Positions 57,980 to 64,000 of a stretch of 64,000 bases of DNA are shown piece by piece (positions within the stretch are counted from its first letter, which is position 1; every line of letters starts with the position of its first letter). Source of the DNA: Formicarius rufipectus (Eukaryota > Chordata > Aves > Passeriformes > Formicariidae); the NCBI GenBank assembly GCA_013399695.1, contig VXAU01006167.1:372001-436000 (forward strand), in the 5' to 3' direction. The translations under genes were made by a program, and so were the position numbers. Under the pieces are notes generated by a model, which saw only the letters and a program-made list of their open reading frames with translations, did no database searches and had not been told where the DNA came from.

Positions 57980-59569
57980 GTGAGTTGTGTGGCACGGGGC
58001 CACTGGGGGCATAGGTTGGGCAGCTGGGCATGGGGGCTCATCCTGGTAGGGACATGAGCTCCAGGACGTGGGGCAAGGCCCTGGTTTGCTGTTGTCAGTG
58101 GTGGTTCTTCATCCCAACTGATAGGGAGGAGGGATGCATCTTGTGCTGGGGGATCTGGTGTAGGCTTTGCTGTGGGAAGCTGAGAGTGGGATATGGTTCC
58201 ATGTCAGGTGAGGAGGGCTAGTTCAGAGGGCACCATGTCTAGCTTTCCTCAGTATCCTGACATCTGTCACCTACCTGGGCATAGGGTGAGGTGAGAATGA
58301 GAAGAATGGCCTGGTAAGCAGCTGGATGCGGTCTGGTTTGTTCAGCCATCACATGGGAAGGGAGAAAATCTCTTCTCCTTTTGCCTTCTGGAGCACTTTC
58401 CAGGCTTGGACTGGGGGTTTGGGAACAAGGTCTGGGTGGGGTCATGTTCCCAGGTGATGCCTGCTCAGCGTGCAGCAGTGGGGGTGGTAGCACACAGAGC
58501 TTCACGGGTGCTGCTCGAGTGTCACTGCTGGTGTCACCTGCTGGGGACATGGCCCAGATTTGAGTCCTGCTTGCAGTGTGATGGGCTGTGCTGGTGACAG
58601 AAATGGGCAGGATCATTTGGGCTTGTGTTAGCTAACAGTGGCAATTGGCTTGAGCAAAAGCCCTCCAGGGTGATTCCCCTTGCTGTGTGGAGGGCAGGTG
58701 AGTGCCTGCAGCCACAGAGGAGCTCCAGGGAAGCAGTGCCTGGGTTGTGCCTATTTCTTTTTGTGTGCTCATGGAAATGTCATCTTCAGAGGAGCTGGTT
58801 TGATGTGTACAGATGGTGCCCGTGGATCTCGGAGCACTTCATGAGCTTTGCTGAGTGCAGAGCAGCTGCAGGGTTGTGTGGGAAACTGAGGCACAGGAGC
58901 CAGGTGAGATGCCTGGGGACTCTACAGAGCTGCTTGCTGCACAGTCCTGCCTCTTGGCTTGCATGGTGGTGGCATCACATGGGGTGTGACACCTATGGGT
59001 GTTCAGAGGAGGAAGTGGGATGCTGAGCCTGATGCGGCCAGGGACGAGGGGTTGGGTGCTGCTTGTCCATCATGGAGAGATGCAGGTTGAGACTGTGCTT
59101 TGAGGAGAACATGGTCAGGAACATTTTAACTCCCTTGGGTCCAGTGGGGACCTGGATGGCCTTCCTGGGGCGTGGAACTATGTCTGCTTGAGAAGGCAAA
59201 GGATGTGCTGGTGGTGGGGTGACGCTTCTGGTGGGCAGTACAGCTGCTGCACAGGATGCTGCTGTTCTCCTGCATCTGCAAAGTGACTCATGAGGAGGAC
59301 TCCATGGTTCCTGGGCCAGGCAAAGCGGCTCAAATCCCTGGTCACACCTCTGGAGACAGCATAGGACACATGTCACACCTGGTAGCCACAGGAGAGGCTC
59401 TCGTCCTCTAGGTGCTGGGTTGAGTGCGCAGGAAGCAGCCGGTTGTCTGGGAAATGCCCCTTGGCTGTCTCTGGGCATCCTTTGGGGCGTGGGCCAAGAG
59501 TGAGCATTGAGCTGGGAAGGAGGGGATGACTGTGGACCTGTCCCTGCCCTCCCCGTGGCTCTGGGTGAG

Positions 59570-59700
59570 CTGACTGTAACCGAGCCGGTGCTGAGTCAGC
59601 GCTTGGCAATTTCTCACTTGCAAAAGCGTCGCCAGCTCCTTTCGGTGCCGGGCACGGCGCCAGGGAATCAATTGTCCATGAAGGGCTGTGAGCTCCGCAC
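59570..59700. promoter_or_regulatory. CpG-rich intronic islet with a MARE/AP-1 motif
   Basis: TGCTGAGTCAGCG (59589-59601) matches 12 of 13 positions of the T-MARE consensus bound by MAF/NRF-type factors and contains a perfect AP-1 core, TGAGTCA. It sits in a locally CpG-dense segment with GGCACGGCGCCAGGGAATCA downstream. It may be an enhancer within intron 3. Confidence 0.4.
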
Positions 59701-60204
59701 CAGCCACCCTGACAGGAGGTACCTGGGTCCCCTTGGCACTGCTGGTTGCGGGGTGCAGCCCTCCAGCATCTGCTTCACCACCATCACCCTCCTTATATCC
59801 TGGTGGTTGCTCCAGCAGAATGGAACCCTCCCCAAGAAATGCCTGGTTACCTGCTGGCTTTGTTCTTGCAGTGCTGGTGCCTGCTGGTGTGTACCTCACC
59901 AACCTTTTGGGGCAAAATCTGTTCTGTGATGGGTGGAGGAGGCAGTGTACAGATTTTCAGCCTGGACTGGTTTTGGGGAGGATGGAGTTGCTGGGATCAG
60001 CTGTACCAGGTCATGGGCTCCTCTGTGCTGTTCATCTCTTGCCTTTGCCATGTGGTGCTGAAAAAGCTGTTCTTTGGTGCCGTGGTAGTGCCTCCCTTGC
60101 AAGAAACTCTTGCCTGTTTAATCTGCTGAATTATTGGCAAATTTCTGCAGCAAATAATCCTTGGCTGGCAAATGACTTGCAAACAGCTTGTGGGAGAAGA
60201 TTTG

Positions 60205-60300
60205 CACTTGGCGGTTCGTTCTGTGTCGGTTGCGTAAGGCGGGTGGTGAAGCCTGCACGGGGGACGTGAGCGGGCGACCGGCGGGTTCGGGAGCGACTCT
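60205..60300. promoter_or_regulatory. Second CpG-dense islet in intron 3
   Basis: Around twelve CpGs fall within 95 bases (for instance GTGTCGGTTGCGTAAGGCGG and GAGCGGGCGACCGGCGGGTT), surrounded by CpG-poor intron. It is too short to call a CpG island by usual criteria. No motif or exon is recognised with confidence. Confidence 0.35.
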
Positions 60301-63300
60301 GTGGACTAAAACTTTCCACTTGATGAGTATGTGAGAGTCTGGACAGAGATTTGTGGGAAGTACTTCTTGGGGATCTTGTTGTCGCTTATCAAGAGGCAGT
60401 GGTGTGGTGGAGGGGATGTTGTGAGCATCAGCAATGTAGGGTAACTCTTGCCTCAGGATATGCTGACCCATTTGGGATGCTGATACATCACATGATGATG
60501 GACCAGAGAACATCTCTGAGAGCAGCCCCCGCCCCAGGATCCATCCCAGAGGGACCCAGGATCACACTCGCTGGCCCTTGTCTTTCCAAGTGTGATGTAG
60601 GATTATTCCTCTTCCTTTCTGGACTTATTTTTTGCCATGTGTCTGATGGGAGAGGTCCTTAATGCAGGTGGCATCATGGTCCCAGACACCACGATGGGAT
60701 TTCCATGAGCAGAGGGATTTCACTCTCCCTGGTGTAAATTAGCCTAGTGAGGGGCTTCTCCTGTGAGCAGCCTCCTGGGACTCTGTGCAGGAATGGATGC
60801 CACTGACTAGGGTTCAACTGGCGTTTGCTTCTTGTGTCAATAAATCCAGGTTTTTTCATCTCAGTGGAAATTGACACCCACCTTAAAGCTCCTTGATGCT
60901 AAAACTTCCACTGGGGAACTAATAGTCACATTTGTAAACCTGCTCTGTTTATAACCTGTGGTTTCCAAATCTTCATCGCTGCCTGAAAAAACAGCCTGTT
61001 CTCCCCCAGCTAAAAATAATTTTATTTGAAAGTGTGCATAAAATGCCTTTACTTTACTCATTCTGAGGCAGAGCCAGAGAGGGGAACATGTACGTTTCCC
61101 CTGGGGACTGGGGATGCTCACCTTGTCAATGAATGGATCAGAGCTGGCCAAGTGCTGAAACTGAACTTGTGACCTGCTTGATGCAGTGTGACCTGGACTG
61201 AAAAAGGAGAAAATGGGTCAGAAAGACTTTGGTGACCTCTTAATTGGTGGTCCTGAGAGGGTGAGGTTGAAGGAGCTTCAGCCATCAGCAACTGGAGCAT
61301 TAATGTTGTTCTCCCTGGGTGCCATTAGGTATAGAGAACAAGGACCCTGCAGCTGCCTGCTTTGTCCTACACTGTATTTGAAGGTGCTCATGGAATAAGA
61401 AGGGTTAAACTCCCTCTGCAAATAACCCAGGTGGGTGTGTGCTTCACACACTCCAGTGCCTGAGCATTGTCGTATTGTTGGCTTTTTTATAGCAGTAATA
61501 CAATAACATGTGAGAGGTGAAGGAGTGGGGGAACACTGCTAACAATGGGGAAAAAAGCAAAATGGGAATCAAAAGCCCTTGTGAAGTTGTGCTGCTGAGG
61601 AAGCTGGGGAAGCAGCTGTTGTAGAAGCAGGATAAATACACTGGGGTCACTAAAAGGAAGAGCTGGCGTCAGGGTTTTTCGTAGGGTTTAATAACGACTG
61701 CTACACCTTGGGTGCCTTTTGTGAAGCCCTTGGGCACAGCGGTTTTCATTAAAGGATTCTGTGGGGTGGAGCGTGGCCAAGGAAAAGCAGGACTGGGAGG
61801 TTGCTGGCAGTGCTTGCCATGCCCTTCACAAACCCGTAGCCAATGGAATGGGCACCAGCCTGTGCTGGAGGAGGAAAGCTTGGCTCTCCTAAGTCCTGTT
61901 CCTAAAACCAGCGTCCTCCCCCTGCAAGTGGCAGCTATGAGCCCGACCTCTGACCTCCCAGGAGAATCCTGTGCACACCTGTGCCCTGATACCCTGCTGA
62001 GGCTGGTGTGAATCAGGAAAGAGTTGTTCTGAGTAGGTTGCTTCCTGCTGTGCTGCAAGGTTGCAACGTGAGCCCTGGGCTGAGTAGGGCATGTTTGTTG
62101 CTTGTGGTGCTGCCTGGATTTTGGGATGACTGTCCTGTAAAGTTTCTTTCCACAGTATCCCCGTAGCTCACCTGTGGCAGAGGCAGGGTTGCTTTGTCTT
62201 CTGGTATTTAGTGCACCTCCTGCAAGTTCTGTGTGTTTGGGTGGTCTTTTTGATCTTGGAATTCCAGAGTTGGAGGGGGAACTGGGGTTAGCAGCAGCTC
62301 TGTCTGGGAATATTCATGTGCTGCATCCTCTTGTGGTGTGGGGTGCTGGCCCTCAGCAGTGTGCCTGGCACACCATGCACGTGTGAGAGCACAAACTTGT
62401 CATGCCCAGGCTAGGAACAGGCTCTTCCCCCTTCGCCCACACCTGTGTTTTCCTGACTGAGGGAATACAGTGCACCTCAAGGCAAAGGAAGCTTGGTGGA
62501 GTGGATATGAGGCTTGGAGAACAAGAGCTAAATCAGAGTACAAAGTGCAGCATCCTGACAGCGTTATCCTGCTGGGGTGTGAACCATTGCAAAGAGCGTT
62601 GTCCTATAGGATAAATGAGTAAAGAGACCAACCCTCTGTCCAAAAGCCCAGCAATGCTTTGATCACACCAGACAAGACATCTTTCCTCTCTTTCCTTTCA
62701 TTAATGTTGCCAGTCTCCAACCTGAAGCCTGCCCCTACTCCAATCCCTTTCCCAGCCCCTTCCTTCCAGGACAATTAGTGAAGTGTTTTGTCTTTCGTTT
62801 GGATGAATAATTAACTTCCCAGCTTTGTGAATGTTTCATGTGCCATATGCCATGGTGGTGGGACGTACCCAACATTGACACCTTGTACAAAGGGCAGCAC
62901 CATTTCCCTGGCCCAGTGAGGGGAGAGGGTGAGTGGTAACAGAGATGGTTGGTGGGGGGACCCCTGTGCGGGCATAACTATGGCTCTGGCTTTGAGGGAA
63001 ACAGACATCCAGCCTTCCCTTGGTGCGGGATCTGTCCCTCATGCTGCTCACGTGCTTTGCTCCATCCTTCCTAGCTCCTCTTCCCCAGTGGTTGGTTTCC
63101 CGCAGCCGCAGAGTGAGTCAGTCCCTCCCACGGGGCTGCTGGTCCCCAGGGGCATTGCCTCCCCTCCCAGGCACCCCTCCATCCTGTGCAATCCCCTTCT
63201 GCACCCCAGCGTCCTTTCAGAGCTCCTGGTCTGGGGTGAAGCTCTTTTCCCTCCTGTGGGGGTAAAGCCTTGGGCAAGGTCCCCAATCACTGTTTCTGTG

Positions 63301-64000
63301 TCCCTGGGATCTTGGACCCCTCCTTTGGCATGAATTCAGACAGGTCCTGCTGTGGTACACAGTTGCCTGTACTATATTTCTCTTGCAAGACTGGATCTCC
63401 TGCCTCCTGTCAATGTCTTTAGGTCTCCACCAGGTCCTGTGTGGGCAAATGCAGTTTTACCATTATCATCTCTCCCTGTCAAATCCTCTGTCTGCTGAGA
63501 GGCAGCACAGGCACTGGAGGCAGGAAGGAGGCAGCTCACAGCAGGAGATACTCCCTCATGCAGCAAATCCTGGAAGATGTGGCCTTGGGAGGTTATTTCA
63601 TCCCCCAGATCAAAAGCTGGTGAAGGCAGATTTTGTCATTCAGCCTCATCATACCTTGCAGGGAGTTGCTAGTGCCCAGTTTAGGGCTCTGGAAGCTGCT
63701 GGGAAGGGTGGGAACAGCAGCTTTTGCAGCAGGGCAAACCACTTGTGTCATGGCCCCAAAACCTAGAAAGAGCAAGCTGAGGTGATGGAGGCTTTGATGT
63801 TGCTCTCAACTGTACTGAGGGCAGGGCTTGGGCTTGGTGTCCCTGTCCCTTGGTATCCCCAAAGCAGAATCACTGCACTCTGCTGGGGCATCCTCAGAGT
63901 GAGTGACCTGATCCCACCCTGAGCCAGTTTTGGACCCAAGAGCCTTGAGTACATCCTGCTATGTGTGGTGCTGTCTGCAGAGAGGGGAGGGATTGATTCA

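Larger units (their letters stand above)
57980..64000 (+). other. CACNA1E: CACNA1E intron 3, 5' part (runs off the window)
   Basis: The interval starts with GTGAGT. No exon 4 sequence (the RTLRAVRVLRPLKL voltage-sensor motif) appears in any + frame up to 64000. It contains no clear CR1. CpG-rich islets lie at about 59570-59700 and 60205-60300, and an AT-richer stretch at 60.85-61.05 kb. Otherwise I see nothing structured. Confidence 0.85.

Noticed and set aside
59688..60269. 193-codon + frame in intron 3
   Set aside because: There is no codon bias, no acceptor or donor at suitable positions, and no similarity to the expected exon 4 of CACNA1E.
1..64000. CRISPR arrays, bacterial operons, tRNA or rRNA genes
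   Set aside because: No regularly spaced repeats, Shine-Dalgarno-led gene clusters or recognisable RNA gene folds were seen. The window is vertebrate.

Overview
The window looks like bird nuclear DNA. It holds many 5'-truncated CR1 retrotransposon tails, some ending in the avian ATTCTATG-type terminus. Genes are spread thinly, exons are short, and islands of CpG-rich sequence alternate with AT-rich blocks. The one gene I can identify is CACNA1E, the alpha-1E pore subunit of the R-type (CaV2.3) voltage-gated calcium channel, on the + strand. I recall the human 1q25 region that carries it as matching chicken chromosome 8; that is general knowledge, not something read here.

Layout. Positions 1-7.6 kb: no gene, two or three CR1 remnants. 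7.6-8.33 kb: a CpG island with a consensus splice donor at 7943/7944, a plausible distal promoter and non-coding first exon. 8.3-31.6 kb: no convincing coding exon; CR1 copies near 22.9-24.1 and 28.85-29.2 kb and a CAAA-rich tract near 30 kb. 31607-32039: a strongly gene-like exon that opens a 136-residue reading frame behind a good acceptor and ends in a GTAAGT donor. 32.04-48.4 kb: CR1-rich DNA, a CTCF-like site in a small CpG-rich patch (44.16-44.54 kb), and a large CpG island (47.1-48.4 kb). 48419-48685: CACNA1E exon with the canonical start. 48686-57287: a textbook AT-AC (U12-type) intron. 57288-57393 and 57840-57979: exons 2 and 3 (IS1, IS2 and the start of IS3). The rest, to 64000, is the 5' part of intron 3.

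How the parts fit. The upstream exon (31607-32039) stops two bases into a codon. The canonical CACNA1E start exon has an acceptor one base before its ATG, and that base completes the codon. Splicing the two therefore gives an uninterrupted channel with 136 extra cytoplasmic N-terminal residues. The arrangement suggests two promoters (about 8 kb and about 47.5 kb) giving long and standard N-termini, and the N-terminus is where CaV2 channels receive G-protein control. This is inferred from sequence alone and is the main candidate for something undescribed. Several non-coding stretches carry paired transcription-factor motifs (RFX X-boxes, CCAAT, MARE, homeobox cores) and may be enhancers.
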